The position numbers were made by a program, and so were the translations under genes. The notes under the pieces are model-generated. The model worked only from the letters and a program-made list of their open reading frames with translations. It did no database searches and was not told the DNA's origin. Shown here in pieces: positions 47,052-55,188 of a DNA stretch of 64,000 nucleotides (its first letter is position 1; every line of letters starts with the position of its first letter). Origin of the DNA: Pseudomonas pharyngis (GTDB taxonomy: Bacteria > Pseudomonadota > Gammaproteobacteria > Pseudomonadales > Pseudomonadaceae). The DNA lies in contig NZ_BQID01000018.1 of assembly GCF_021602345.1 (NCBI RefSeq), forward strand, positions 20,545 to 84,544, written 5' to 3'.

Positions 47052-48749
47052 ATGATCGTCGGGATTGACCTGGGAACCACCAACAGCCTTGTTGCCGTAT
47101 GGCAGGGCGACGCCACCGAGTTGGTGCCCAACGCCCTGGGGCAGTTCCTGACACCTAGCGTGGTGGGTCTGGACGATCAGGGCCGGATTCTGGTCGGGCA
47201 AGCCGCCCGTGAGCGTCTGCACACCCATCCGCGCCTGACCGCGTCGCTGTTCAAGCGCCATATGGGCAGTGCGACGGAGGTCTACCTCGGGGATAAAAAA
47301 TTCCGTCCAGAAGAACTGTCTGCGCTGGTGCTCAAGAGCCTGAAAGAAGACGTCGAGCGCACTTACGGCCAGACCGTCACCGAAGCCGTGATCAGCGTGC
47401 CGGCCTATTTCAGCGACGCCCAGCGCAAGGCCACGCGCATCGCCGGTGAACTGGCGGGCCTGAAAGTCGAAAAGCTGATCAACGAACCCACCGCCGCCGC
47501 ACTCGCCTACGGCCTGCACCAACGGGACAAGGAAACCTCGTTCCTGGTGTTCGACCTGGGCGGCGGCACCTTTGACGTGTCGATTCTCGAACTCTTCGAA
47601 GGCGTCATGGAAGTGCGCGCCAGCGCCGGTGACAACTTCCTCGGTGGCGAGGATTTCGACAACGTGTTGCTCGAGCACTTTATCGACCAACATCGCAACG
47701 TGTCGGATTTCCCCGAGCGCTCCACCATCCTCCAGCCGCTGCGCCGCGAAGCCGAGCGTGTGCGCCGCGCACTGGGCCAGGACGCCAGCGCCGAATTCCG
47801 AGTGCAAGTCGGCGAAAAACAATGGACCCAGACCATCACCCAGGCGCAAATGGCGACGCTGTACATGCCGCTGCTCGAACGCCTGCGCGCGCCGATCGAA
47901 CGAGCCCTGCGCGACGCACGCATCCGCGTCAGCGACCTCGACGAAATCCTGCTGGTCGGCGGCACCACCCGCATGCCACTGGTGCGCAAACTGGCTGCAG
48001 GGCTGTTCGGCCGCTTCCCGTCGATCAGCCTCGATCCGGATCAGGTCGTGGCACAGGGCGCCGCCATTCAGGCAGCGCTCAAGGCCCGTTCGGCCGCGCT
48101 GGAAGAAGTGGTGCTCACCGATGTCTGCTCCTACACCCTGGGGATCGAGACCTCCACCCAGGTCGGTCGCCAGTATGAGAGCGGTCATTACCTGCCGATC
48201 ATCGAACGCAACAGCATCGTTCCGGTCAGCCGGGTGAAAACCGTGCAGACCCTTCACGACAACCAGGAACAGGTCGTCGTGAAAATCTTTCAGGGCGAAA
48301 GCCGCCTGGTCAAAGACAACGTGGCGCTCGGCCAACTGGACATCAAGGTGCCCAAGCGCAAGGCCGGCGAAGTCGAGCTGGATGTACGCTTCACCTACGA
48401 CAACAACGGCTTGCTCGAAGCCCAGGTCAGCATCCCCCTGACCGGTCAGCAACACTCGCTGGTCATCGAGAACAACCCCGGCGTGCTGACGCCCGAGGAA
48501 ATCCAGCAACGTCTGCAAGCTCTGGCGCAATTGAAGATCCATCCACGCGAGCAGCAAGTGAACACCCTGCTCAGTGCACGGCTGGAACGTCTGTATCAGG
48601 AAAGCCTGGGCGACCTGCGTGATCAGATCGGCCATTGGGCCAAGCAATTCCAGCACGCCCTGGACTCTCAGGACGAGCGGCAGATCCGTGAGACCCGCAC
48701 CGAACTGAGCAAGCAGTTGAGCGCCCTCGACAGCAGCCCCTGGCAGTAA
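47052..48749 (+). CDS. hscC: Hsp70 family chaperone, HscC-like
   Basis: This 565-residue chaperone is shorter than DnaK (about 640). The ATPase domain has VGIDLGTTNSLVAVWQGD, VFDLGGGTFDVSILELFEG and DEILLVGGTTRMPLVRKL. The substrate domain follows with GIETSTQVGRQYESG and the lid is short. Length and context point to the HscC class, which in E. coli works with the J-proteins DjlB and DjlC. The next gene, 11 bases on, encodes a J-like protein, so the two form a chaperone pair with unknown clients, perhaps at the membrane. Confidence 0.9.
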   Translation: MIVGIDLGTTNSLVAVWQGDATELVPNALGQFLTPSVVGLDDQGRILVGQAARERLHTHPRLTASLFKRHMGSATEVYLGDKKFRPEELSALVLKSLKEDVERTYGQTVTEAVISVPAYFSDAQRKATRIAGELAGLKVEKLINEPTAAALAYGLHQRDKETSFLVFDLGGGTFDVSILELFEGVMEVRASAGDNFLGGEDFDNVLLEHFIDQHRNVSDFPERSTILQPLRREAERVRRALGQDASAEFRVQVGEKQWTQTITQAQMATLYMPLLERLRAPIERALRDARIRVSDLDEILLVGGTTRMPLVRKLAAGLFGRFPSISLDPDQVVAQGAAIQAALKARSAALEEVVLTDVCSYTLGIETSTQVGRQYESGHYLPIIERNSIVPVSRVKTVQTLHDNQEQVVVKIFQGESRLVKDNVALGQLDIKVPKRKAGEVELDVRFTYDNNGLLEAQVSIPLTGQQHSLVIENNPGVLTPEEIQQRLQALAQLKIHPREQQVNTLLSARLERLYQESLGDLRDQIGHWAKQFQHALDSQDERQIRETRTELSKQLSALDSSPWQ

Positions 48750-48760
48750 GGAAGCACGAC

Positions 48761-50488
48761 ATGGAATGCTGGTCCGTCCTGCAACTGCCCGAAGACGCCG
48801 GGCTGCGCGATATCAAGCGCAGCTATGCGCGTCTGCTGAAAGTCTTCCGGCCCGATGAAGATGCCGCAGGCTTCCAGCGCCTGCGCGAGGCCTATGAGCG
48901 CGCACTGTCGATTGCCCAATGGCGCCTGGAAAACGAAGAGACCGAGGAACACGGCGACGTCATGCAGGCTCCGGGGATCGCCGCGCTGGCGGCACAAGAG
49001 CAGTCCATGGCTCAGCCGCTGCAGAAGACAGGGACCGATGCCTGGGATTACCCTTCGGCGCTATTTGAACCGGTGACCCCGGCCGCGCCCGAAGCACCGC
49101 TCGAATCGCCGATCTTGCGGGTACAGCCCCTGAATCCGGAGCCTCTTAACCTGGAACCCGAGCAGCTGACTGCCGACCCGGCCATTGAAGCCGCATCGCA
49201 ATTGCTGAACGGCCTCTCGGAAGCCAACCTGGACGAGCGCTGGGAGCAAGCGCGCCAGCAGGATTGTGCGCAGGCGTTCCAGACATTGTTGCTGACGTTG
49301 TGCTTCGATCAGCCCGCCCTGCGCCTTTCGATTGCCCGTTGGGCGGTGCAGCACCTGGGTTGGCTGGGCCCCTGGCAGGAGATCGTCATCGGCGACGGGC
49401 AGCGCAGCATTCTCGCCAACGAGCTGCTGACGGATTACCGGCAATCGCTGGAAACGCTGCTCGCTTCGCAAAACGAGCGCGAATTTCTCGCGCTGCTCAG
49501 GACTTATACGGCCCAACGGTGGCTCCAGGTGTTCGACCGTCGGGAACACTGGCAGCAGATCATTCTGCAACTGCTGCAGGACACAGAGTGGAGCGTTCCG
49601 CTGTTCGACCGTATCTCCCAATTATTTGGCTGGGACGACACCAAGGGCATTCATCCGCAACCGGACTGGCTCTGGCAGGCGCTGATCGAGCGCTGCAACC
49701 AGGAAAGCCTCTACGACACTCTTTGCGCCCGGGCCGAAGATCTGCGCAACGGGACGCCCGACGCACTGGCCGCGCGCATGCTGATCAGCCCGATGAAGCC
49801 GCGGCAACACAAAGACCTGACCGACCGCTTCATTCCGGCGGACTGGCAGGCCTGCCAGCAGCTGTCGGAGACTCTAAAGTGGCGCTTCCCCGACCTGCTC
49901 GCCCGCTTGCCGTACGCCGACGTCTTCTACTGGCGACGGTTTCTGCCGCGTTACATCGCCGCCGAAACCTGGTTGCGCTCATGGGCCGCGATAGCGTTAG
50001 CGCTGTGGCTGTTCTATCTGCCCGCCGAGCACAAAACCACGGCGATGAGCATCGTCATCCCCCTGGCCTTCGCCTGCGTTCCTGTCTGGTTTTTCCGGAT
50101 CGGCTTGAGTTATTGGTTTCTGATCAGCGCCCATTTGATCGTTCAGGATCTGTGGTTGACCGAAAAGATCATTCCACGCCAATGGAACCCTGATACCCGC
50201 TGGCTCGTGCTGCGCCATGGCGTGCCGCAAGCCGTCATGATCCTGCTGTTCTCGGTCATGCTTGGTGGTCTGGGAGCCTTCACCTACATCGGCGTAATCG
50301 TGATCGGGCTCTGGCACAAGCGGCGCATCGGCACGCTCGACCCGGAGTTCAGCGACAAGCACCCATGGCTGACCGCCCTGCACTGGGCGCATTTCAGCCC
50401 GTTGCAACTGCTGTTTCTGGTGGTCATGACCGGCGTGATTCTTGCGAGTCAGCTTGGTTATTCGCTGAAACTCCTGTTCCCCGGCTAG
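48761..50488 (+). CDS. J-domain-like membrane protein, DjlB/DjlC-like
   Basis: A 575-residue protein with an N-terminal J-like domain (residues 1-50, LRDIKRSYARLLKVFRPDED then FQRLREAYERAL). The HPD motif of J-proteins is Arg30-Pro31-Asp32. A long helical middle follows. The C-terminal part from about 405 has several membrane spans (AIALALWLFYLP, IVIPLAFACVPVWFF, LVVMTGVILASQLGY). It should bring the HscC protein encoded just upstream to the inner membrane. The RPD variant occurs in other DjlB/DjlC-type proteins, so it is probably not a defect. Confidence 0.85.
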   Translation: MECWSVLQLPEDAGLRDIKRSYARLLKVFRPDEDAAGFQRLREAYERALSIAQWRLENEETEEHGDVMQAPGIAALAAQEQSMAQPLQKTGTDAWDYPSALFEPVTPAAPEAPLESPILRVQPLNPEPLNLEPEQLTADPAIEAASQLLNGLSEANLDERWEQARQQDCAQAFQTLLLTLCFDQPALRLSIARWAVQHLGWLGPWQEIVIGDGQRSILANELLTDYRQSLETLLASQNEREFLALLRTYTAQRWLQVFDRREHWQQIILQLLQDTEWSVPLFDRISQLFGWDDTKGIHPQPDWLWQALIERCNQESLYDTLCARAEDLRNGTPDALAARMLISPMKPRQHKDLTDRFIPADWQACQQLSETLKWRFPDLLARLPYADVFYWRRFLPRYIAAETWLRSWAAIALALWLFYLPAEHKTTAMSIVIPLAFACVPVWFFRIGLSYWFLISAHLIVQDLWLTEKIIPRQWNPDTRWLVLRHGVPQAVMILLFSVMLGGLGAFTYIGVIVIGLWHKRRIGTLDPEFSDKHPWLTALHWAHFSPLQLLFLVVMTGVILASQLGYSLKLLFPG

Positions 50489-50549
50489 GCTAGACGCGGG
50501 CCGGATTGCCCTCCACCAAGGTTTTACCCTCGCTGAAAAGGATCTGAGC

Positions 50550-51722
50550 ATGTTGAAACTTGCAGGCCTCACCCTCGCGGCGCTCACGCTGAGCGCCGCC
50601 GCCCACGCCGATGTCGACCTGAAACTGGGCAGCACCGAACGCGTCACCCGCCTCTTCGCCTACCCCAACAATTGCAGCGTGATCTGCTTTCGCAACTGGA
50701 CGCTGGAGCAGACCGTCGCCCATTACCTGAGCCAGAGCGTGCAGCGTGACGGCTACACCAACGCCAAAGTGCTGGTGAAAAACGACAACGATCAGCTCTA
50801 TGCCGAAATCAGCGGCGTACCACAGGGCTACGACAAACCGCTGACCGCGCTGCTGGACGCCGGCGATCTGGCGTACAACGGCGCCAGCAAGCTCAACGCC
50901 GACGGCAAATGGGCGTACAGCTGGTACCTGTTCCTGCCACTGGGCATGGCCCTGGAAAACCGCAAGAGTGTCGAGCTGCTGCACTTCCCGCCGGATTACT
51001 CGCTGACCCAGGCCCAGGATTACCTGCGCTCGAACACCACCGACCGCTGGGCCGCGCTGCTGACCGACAATGGCATCCCCGCCGACCAGACGCCGGCCTA
51101 CCAGACCATCGTCGACATCGCCCCGATCGCCGCGCCTGCCAGCGCCGGCAAGGATCTGGAAGGCGTGTACGACTACTTCAAGGACTACCAGACCACCATG
51201 GTCAAGCAGGTCAGCCAGAACGCCAGCGGCGCCGTACTGCCAATGGTTGCCTTTGGTGCGCCGGTGCGTAACTGGATCAAGCAGCAATACGGTGCGAGCG
51301 TGAATGTACTGGGCCTGGCGACCATCAGCCCGAGTGCGGGCGTAAATGTGCCGGTGCTGGGCTCCAACCACCCGAGCTACATCTGGTATGCCGCCGACCC
51401 GAGCAACTACACCGGCGACGATGCCCAGGCCAAGGCCGATGCGGCGGGTCTGAAGGTGATGGGTCAGGACTTGAGCGCCGCCTGCTGGCAGGCCGGGATG
51501 GGCAGCAAACCGGGCACCGATCCGAAGACACTGCTCAACAGCTGTACCCAGACCTGGCAAGTGACGCAGAAAGCCAAGACCTGCGAGCTGTTCTACACCA
51601 CGATCCGCAACGAGACCGTGGCACAAGCGGACAAAACCTGCTCGACCTCACCGGTCAAATCCCAGCTGCAAGAGCTGAAAAGCCCATTGCCGGACATGGC
51701 CGCGCCCGCCGCCCACCTCTGA
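50550..51722 (+). CDS. Exported protein of unknown function
   Basis: A 390-residue protein with a signal peptide (MLKLAGLTLAALTLSAAAHA, cleavage after residue 20). The mature part has about seven cysteines, including a pair near residues 48 and 52 (NNCSVICFRNW) and a cluster towards the C-terminus, which suggests disulfides in the periplasm or outside the cell. No catalytic motif or family was recognised. It follows the J-like gene by 61 bases and may share its transcript. Confidence 0.7.
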   Translation: MLKLAGLTLAALTLSAAAHADVDLKLGSTERVTRLFAYPNNCSVICFRNWTLEQTVAHYLSQSVQRDGYTNAKVLVKNDNDQLYAEISGVPQGYDKPLTALLDAGDLAYNGASKLNADGKWAYSWYLFLPLGMALENRKSVELLHFPPDYSLTQAQDYLRSNTTDRWAALLTDNGIPADQTPAYQTIVDIAPIAAPASAGKDLEGVYDYFKDYQTTMVKQVSQNASGAVLPMVAFGAPVRNWIKQQYGASVNVLGLATISPSAGVNVPVLGSNHPSYIWYAADPSNYTGDDAQAKADAAGLKVMGQDLSAACWQAGMGSKPGTDPKTLLNSCTQTWQVTQKAKTCELFYTTIRNETVAQADKTCSTSPVKSQLQELKSPLPDMAAPAAHL

Positions 51723-51736
51723 GCAATCGGACGTTC

Positions 51737-51766
51737 TTCCCGTGTCAGCCCTGGCTGACCCGGGAA
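51737..51766 (+). terminator. Hairpin after the exported protein gene
   Basis: TTCCCGTGTCAGCC pairs with GGCTGACCCGGGAA with one or two mismatches and a two-base loop. No T run follows, so it is a weak terminator or an mRNA end structure. Confidence 0.5.
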
Positions 51767-51780
51767 AGCGTCTATTTCGC

Positions 51781-51833
51781 CTGTCAGATCTGACAGTAGA
51801 CCGTTAGTGTGATTTGCGCGATCTTGGATCCAA
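51781..51833 (+). promoter_or_regulatory. Palindromes upstream of the SET-domain gene
   Basis: CTGTCAGATCTGACAG at 51781-51796 is a perfect 16-bp palindrome, and TTGGATCCAA at 51824-51833 is a perfect 10-bp palindrome. A further CTGACAG half-site lies near 51848. They sit in the 181-base region before the SET gene and look like operator sites of an unknown regulator. Confidence 0.45.
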
Positions 51834-51903
51834 TCATCGTGTTGCAGGACTGACAGGACGCCAGCCGAGGGAAGTCGCGACACCGAAGCCAACAGGGACC
51901 GTT

Positions 51904-52431
51904 ATGAACACTTACGCACTACCGGGTAAACCGGCGCGCAATACCGAGGGCATTTATCCTTTTGCCGGGCTCCCCGTGCGCATGGGATTTCCGTCGAAGC
52001 AGGATTTCGAGATTGTTCACGATCCCGAGGGCGTGGCCACCGCTGTCGTAGCATGCCGGGCATTCCTGCGTATCACCCGAATGTGCCGGGTTTCTGGCCA
52101 ACTGCTGCCCTATCGATGCCGGCAGACCCGGCAACTGCTGGCCGGTATCCACCTCTACGATCCGCGTTTTTGCGGCGCGTTCGAGCATTCCTGCGACCCG
52201 AACACCTTTCTCGACATGAGCGAGTTATGGGTATGGGCCCTGCGCGATATTGTGGAGGGTGAAAGGCTGACCATCGATTACACCGCCACCGAAGACAAAC
52301 TACTGCGGCAGTTTGCCTGTGGTTGCGGGTCCTCGAACTGCCGTGGGTGGATCACCGGTTACGACGAAACACCCAATCTTGAAGGCCAGCGCTATTTGCT
52401 GAACTGGCGGCGTCGGCAAGGTTTACGCTGA
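51904..52431 (+). CDS. SET-domain protein (putative protein lysine methyltransferase)
   Basis: A 175-residue protein with the C-terminal hallmarks of a SET domain: FEHSCDPNTF (normally NHSCxPN), ERLTIDYTAT, and a post-SET cysteine cluster CGCGSSNCRGWI (C-x-C-x4-C). SET enzymes move a methyl group from SAM to lysine. The Asn of NHS is Glu here, so activity is uncertain. The start at 51904 is the one that gives a compact SET protein; the upstream frame to 51814 looks non-coding. It is convergent with the carbonic anhydrase gene, eight bases apart. Target unknown. Confidence 0.82.
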   Translation: MNTYALPGKPARNTEGIYPFAGLPVRMGFPSKQDFEIVHDPEGVATAVVACRAFLRITRMCRVSGQLLPYRCRQTRQLLAGIHLYDPRFCGAFEHSCDPNTFLDMSELWVWALRDIVEGERLTIDYTATEDKLLRQFACGCGSSNCRGWITGYDETPNLEGQRYLLNWRRRQGLR

Positions 52432-52439
52432 ACGACCGA

Positions 52440-53084
52440 TCAAGGCGCGCCGACCGGACGCAAACGGTACTGCGGCGGCAATTGCTCGAAACCGCTGATC
52501 GTGGTGTTCAGACTTTTCCAGCGACCATCCTTGATGCCGTAGATGCAGCCGTGGATCGACAGGCTCTGCCCGCGATGCCAGGCGTTCTGGATGATGCTGG
52601 TGTGGGCGACGTTGGCCACTTGCTGGATCACGTTGAGCTCGCACAGACGGTCGACCTGTTCTTCTTCGGTCGGCAGCTTGGCCAGTTCTTCGCGTTTTTC
52701 GTAGTACAGGTCGCGGATCGAACGCAGCCAGCCATCGATCAGGCCGAACTGGCGATCCTGCATCGACGCCCGCACACCGCCGCAGCCGTAGTGCCCGGTC
52801 ACCAGGATATGTTTGACCTTGAGAACGTCCACCGCGTACTGGATCACCGACAGGCAGTTGAGGTCGGTGTGCAGCACCACGTTGGCGACGTTGCGGTGAA
52901 CGAACAGATCGCCCGGCAGCATGCCGACGATTTCGTTGGCCGGCACCCGTGCGTCGGAGCAGCCGATCCACAGATATTCAGGCGTCTGCTGACGGGCCAG
53001 CTTGGCGAAGAAATCCGGGTCTTCCTTGGTGATCGCGTCAGCCCAACGCTCGTTGTTATCAATCAGGTCTTGTAAGTCATGCAT
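52440..53084 (-). CDS. can: Beta-class carbonic anhydrase
   Basis: This 214-residue zinc enzyme hydrates CO2 to bicarbonate. The zinc ligands Cys42 (WIGCSDARVPANE), His98 and Cys101 (TGHYGCGGV) and the Asp44-Arg46 pair are present, as in E. coli Can. An in-frame ATG at 53099 would add five residues; MHDLQDLIDNNERW is the usual N-terminus. Bicarbonate feeds carboxylases and pH control. Confidence 0.95.
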   Translation of the reverse strand: MHDLQDLIDNNERWADAITKEDPDFFAKLARQQTPEYLWIGCSDARVPANEIVGMLPGDLFVHRNVANVVLHTDLNCLSVIQYAVDVLKVKHILVTGHYGCGGVRASMQDRQFGLIDGWLRSIRDLYYEKREELAKLPTEEEQVDRLCELNVIQQVANVAHTSIIQNAWHRGQSLSIHGCIYGIKDGRWKSLNTTISGFEQLPPQYRLRPVGAP

Positions 53085-53225
53085 GCTGTAAGGCCTCAAG
53101 AAAGATGCGCTGGTATGACAGTCGACCGCCCGTCGGGGTCACGCAGGGATCGCGGGTGATTTGCTTTGAATTCTCGCGCGCCTGGTGAGTCCACCTCAGT
53201 AAGGCCCACAGTATGAGGATTTGCC

Positions 53226-53630
53226 ATGACTGATTCACGACGTCCGTACGATGCGGTGCAACCGGAGCCCATCGATGATAACGAAGACCGCATGGGGTCG
53301 GTGCACGAACTGGATTTCGACGACGAAGAGCCCAGTGCGAAGATCGGCGATGAACTGCCTGAACGCGAGCGCGAGCAGCTTATGCCGCGCGAGCGCGTGC
53401 GCGAAGCCGGTTTCACCGGGGCATCGACCGCCGATCACGAGCCAACCGACGATGACCTGAGCCCGGAAACCCTGATCCATGAAGACGGTGCGCGGGACGC
53501 CGAGGAAGCTGGCGAAGGCAACCCGGCGGATTGGGATCTGAGCGTGGTCGACGAGGACGACATCGGCGGCGGCAATGGGCTGGATGAAGCGGAACTGGCG
53601 CGGCGTGATCCGCTGGATCGCAAGCGCTAA
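53226..53630 (+). CDS. Small acidic, probably disordered protein
   Basis: A 134-residue protein made largely of Asp, Glu and Arg (MTDSRRPYDAVQPEPIDDNE, later DLSVVDEDDIGGGNGLDEAE). It has no hydrophobic core and probably stays unfolded. The gene is preceded by GAGGA and is divergent from the carbonic anhydrase gene. I know similar short acidic proteins in pseudomonads but no function. A REPIN follows the stop. Confidence 0.65.
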   Translation: MTDSRRPYDAVQPEPIDDNEDRMGSVHELDFDDEEPSAKIGDELPEREREQLMPRERVREAGFTGASTADHEPTDDDLSPETLIHEDGARDAEEAGEGNPADWDLSVVDEDDIGGGNGLDEAELARRDPLDRKR

Positions 53631-53651
53631 TCTCGTTGCCTGATATGACGC

Positions 53652-53746
53652 CTTCGCGAGCAAGCCCGCTCCCACATTGGTTTTGATTGAATCACTACAT
53701 TTGTGAACGACTCAATCCCAAAGTGGGAGCGGGCTTGCTCGCGAAG
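53652..53746. repeat. REPIN, fluorescens-group REP doublet
   Basis: Two inverted REP copies, each matching over 24 bases (CTTCGCGAGCAAGCCCGCTC plus CCAC), flank a 47-base centre. It lies between the acidic protein gene and rimI, which are convergent. Same family as 7660 and 60087. Confidence 0.94.
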
Positions 53747-53759
53747 CTTTTAAAAAGGA

Positions 53760-54212
53760 TCAGTCGACGAGCGTGCAGGCCATGACCACGGCATCTTCAC
53801 GCCCGCCGACCGCCGGGTAGTAATCCCGACGCCGGCCGATCTCGTTGAAGCCATAACGTTCGTACAGGCGAAAGGCCGACGTATTGCTGTCGCGCACTTC
53901 CAGGAAACATTCCCGGGCATTGGCGGCGTAGGCGCGGGACATCAGGTATTCGAGCAGGGTCAGCCCCAGCCCGCGCCCTTGGTTTTCCGGCTTGACCGTG
54001 ATGTTGAGCAGATGCGCCTCATCGAGAATGATCTGCACCACCCCGTGTCCCACCTGTTGCTCGCCTTCGAACATCAGCCAGATCTGGTACTTGCCCAGGC
54101 CATCGAGAAAAATCCCGCGGGTCCACGGATGGCTGTACGCGGCGAATTCAATCTTCAGCACGGCGTCCAGATCCGCCTCGGTCATCGGGCGAAACGATAC
54201 AGCGTCACTCAT
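53760..54212 (-). CDS. rimI: Ribosomal-protein-alanine N-acetyltransferase
   Basis: This 150-residue GNAT enzyme acetylates the N-terminal Ala of ribosomal protein bS18. The acetyl-CoA site NQGRGLGLTLLEYLM and the flanking LLNITVKPE and CFLEVRDSNTSAFRLYERYG are typical of RimI. It overlaps the upstream psi-subunit gene by eight bases, the same pairing as holD-rimI in E. coli. Confidence 0.95.
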   Translation of the reverse strand: MSDAVSFRPMTEADLDAVLKIEFAAYSHPWTRGIFLDGLGKYQIWLMFEGEQQVGHGVVQIILDEAHLLNITVKPENQGRGLGLTLLEYLMSRAYAANARECFLEVRDSNTSAFRLYERYGFNEIGRRRDYYPAVGGREDAVVMACTLVD

Positions 54213-54996
54213 TCGATTCTTTCCAGCGCGCCATCAGCCGACGCATGGCTTGCCACACGGCGGCCTTGCGCTGTGGCTCTTCCATCAACAATTCCAGCCC
54301 CGGCACGGCCCACGCCAGGCCAAGACCCTCGATTTGCAATTCACGGTTGAACGCTTCGGCATCCGCCTCACCGGCAAAGCGCACCGCCGGCAGGCCGATC
54401 AGCCACAGGCAGGCGCACGGCGCCGCCTCCATCTGCACCGACAGGAAACCCTGGACGAAATCCCGGGCCGCTTCAGGGCCCTGATCCATCGTGCCGCGAT
54501 TCAGCCATGGCCAGCGCACCGGCTCACCGACAATCTGCGGCGCGTCCGGCAGGCCGGCGGCACGCAGCATGTCCTTGAGCAACAGATAGGCAGGATCGCG
54601 CGACTGGAAGGCTTCGCCTTTGGGTAACTCCACCAGCAGCAGGCAACGGCCGGCGCGCAGCAATTGCAGGGCGAAACGCGGTGGCGGCACCGGCGCCGGC
54701 TTGGCCACCACGGGTGTGTCGTCGACTTCTTCGACCGGTTTGGCGCCCGTACGGGTGCTGGCCAGCGAAGGTCGCGGAACCTCGATCTTCGGCCGCTCGA
54801 CCGGACGCGCAGCTGGCTGCTCCGGCGCTTCGGCCGGGGTTGCCGGAATCACCGGCGCGGCAATCCCGGGCTCGGGCTCGGGCATGTCCAGCAGCTCGGG
54901 CCGCGACGGCGCGGCAAAGGGCAATTCGGTGCGCGGCAGCCAATTGACCACCTGCATGGCGTTCAAATAGGCGCGGCGGCGGGACTCGATTAGCAA
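54205..54996 (-). CDS. holD: DNA polymerase III psi subunit, long pseudomonad form
   Basis: A 263-residue protein. The N-terminal RRAYLNAMQVVNWLPRTELP resembles the chi-binding peptide of E. coli psi. A Pro/Ala-rich linker (residues about 30-105) and a C-terminal alpha/beta domain (from about 108, FALQLLRAGRCLLLVELPKG) follow. Pseudomonads have a long, poorly conserved psi encoded before rimI; this gene agrees in place and layout. Psi links the clamp loader to chi and SSB. The Pro-rich segment can lead to mis-annotation as TonB. Twice the length of E. coli psi (137 residues). Confidence 0.75.
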   Translation of the reverse strand: MLIESRRRAYLNAMQVVNWLPRTELPFAAPSRPELLDMPEPEPGIAAPVIPATPAEAPEQPAARPVERPKIEVPRPSLASTRTGAKPVEEVDDTPVVAKPAPVPPPRFALQLLRAGRCLLLVELPKGEAFQSRDPAYLLLKDMLRAAGLPDAPQIVGEPVRWPWLNRGTMDQGPEAARDFVQGFLSVQMEAAPCACLWLIGLPAVRFAGEADAEAFNRELQIEGLGLAWAVPGLELLMEEPQRKAAVWQAMRRLMARWKESNE

Positions 54997-55188
54997 GGGT
55001 CGGCCACTTGTGGATAACTGAAGTGCGCTGATTCTACCGCCCTTCGCTCAAGATCGCGCGCTGTTGATCGATAGTCTTGACCGATACCTTGACGCAAAGA
55101 AAAGCGACAGCCCGTCCCGAGAGTGAATCGCATCCTTCGTGATGCAGTACAATCGCGGCTTTTAATCGCCAACCAGCCGGCCATTCCG

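Noticed and set aside
51824-51833. VanR-type operator before the SET gene
   Set aside because: TTGGATCCAA resembles the vanillate regulator site, but there are no vanillate genes nearby and a 10-bp palindrome can arise by chance.
54205-54996. TonB-like energy transducer
   Set aside because: The Pro/Ala-rich stretch suggests it, but there is no N-terminal membrane anchor and no TonB C-terminal domain. The position before rimI fits the psi subunit.
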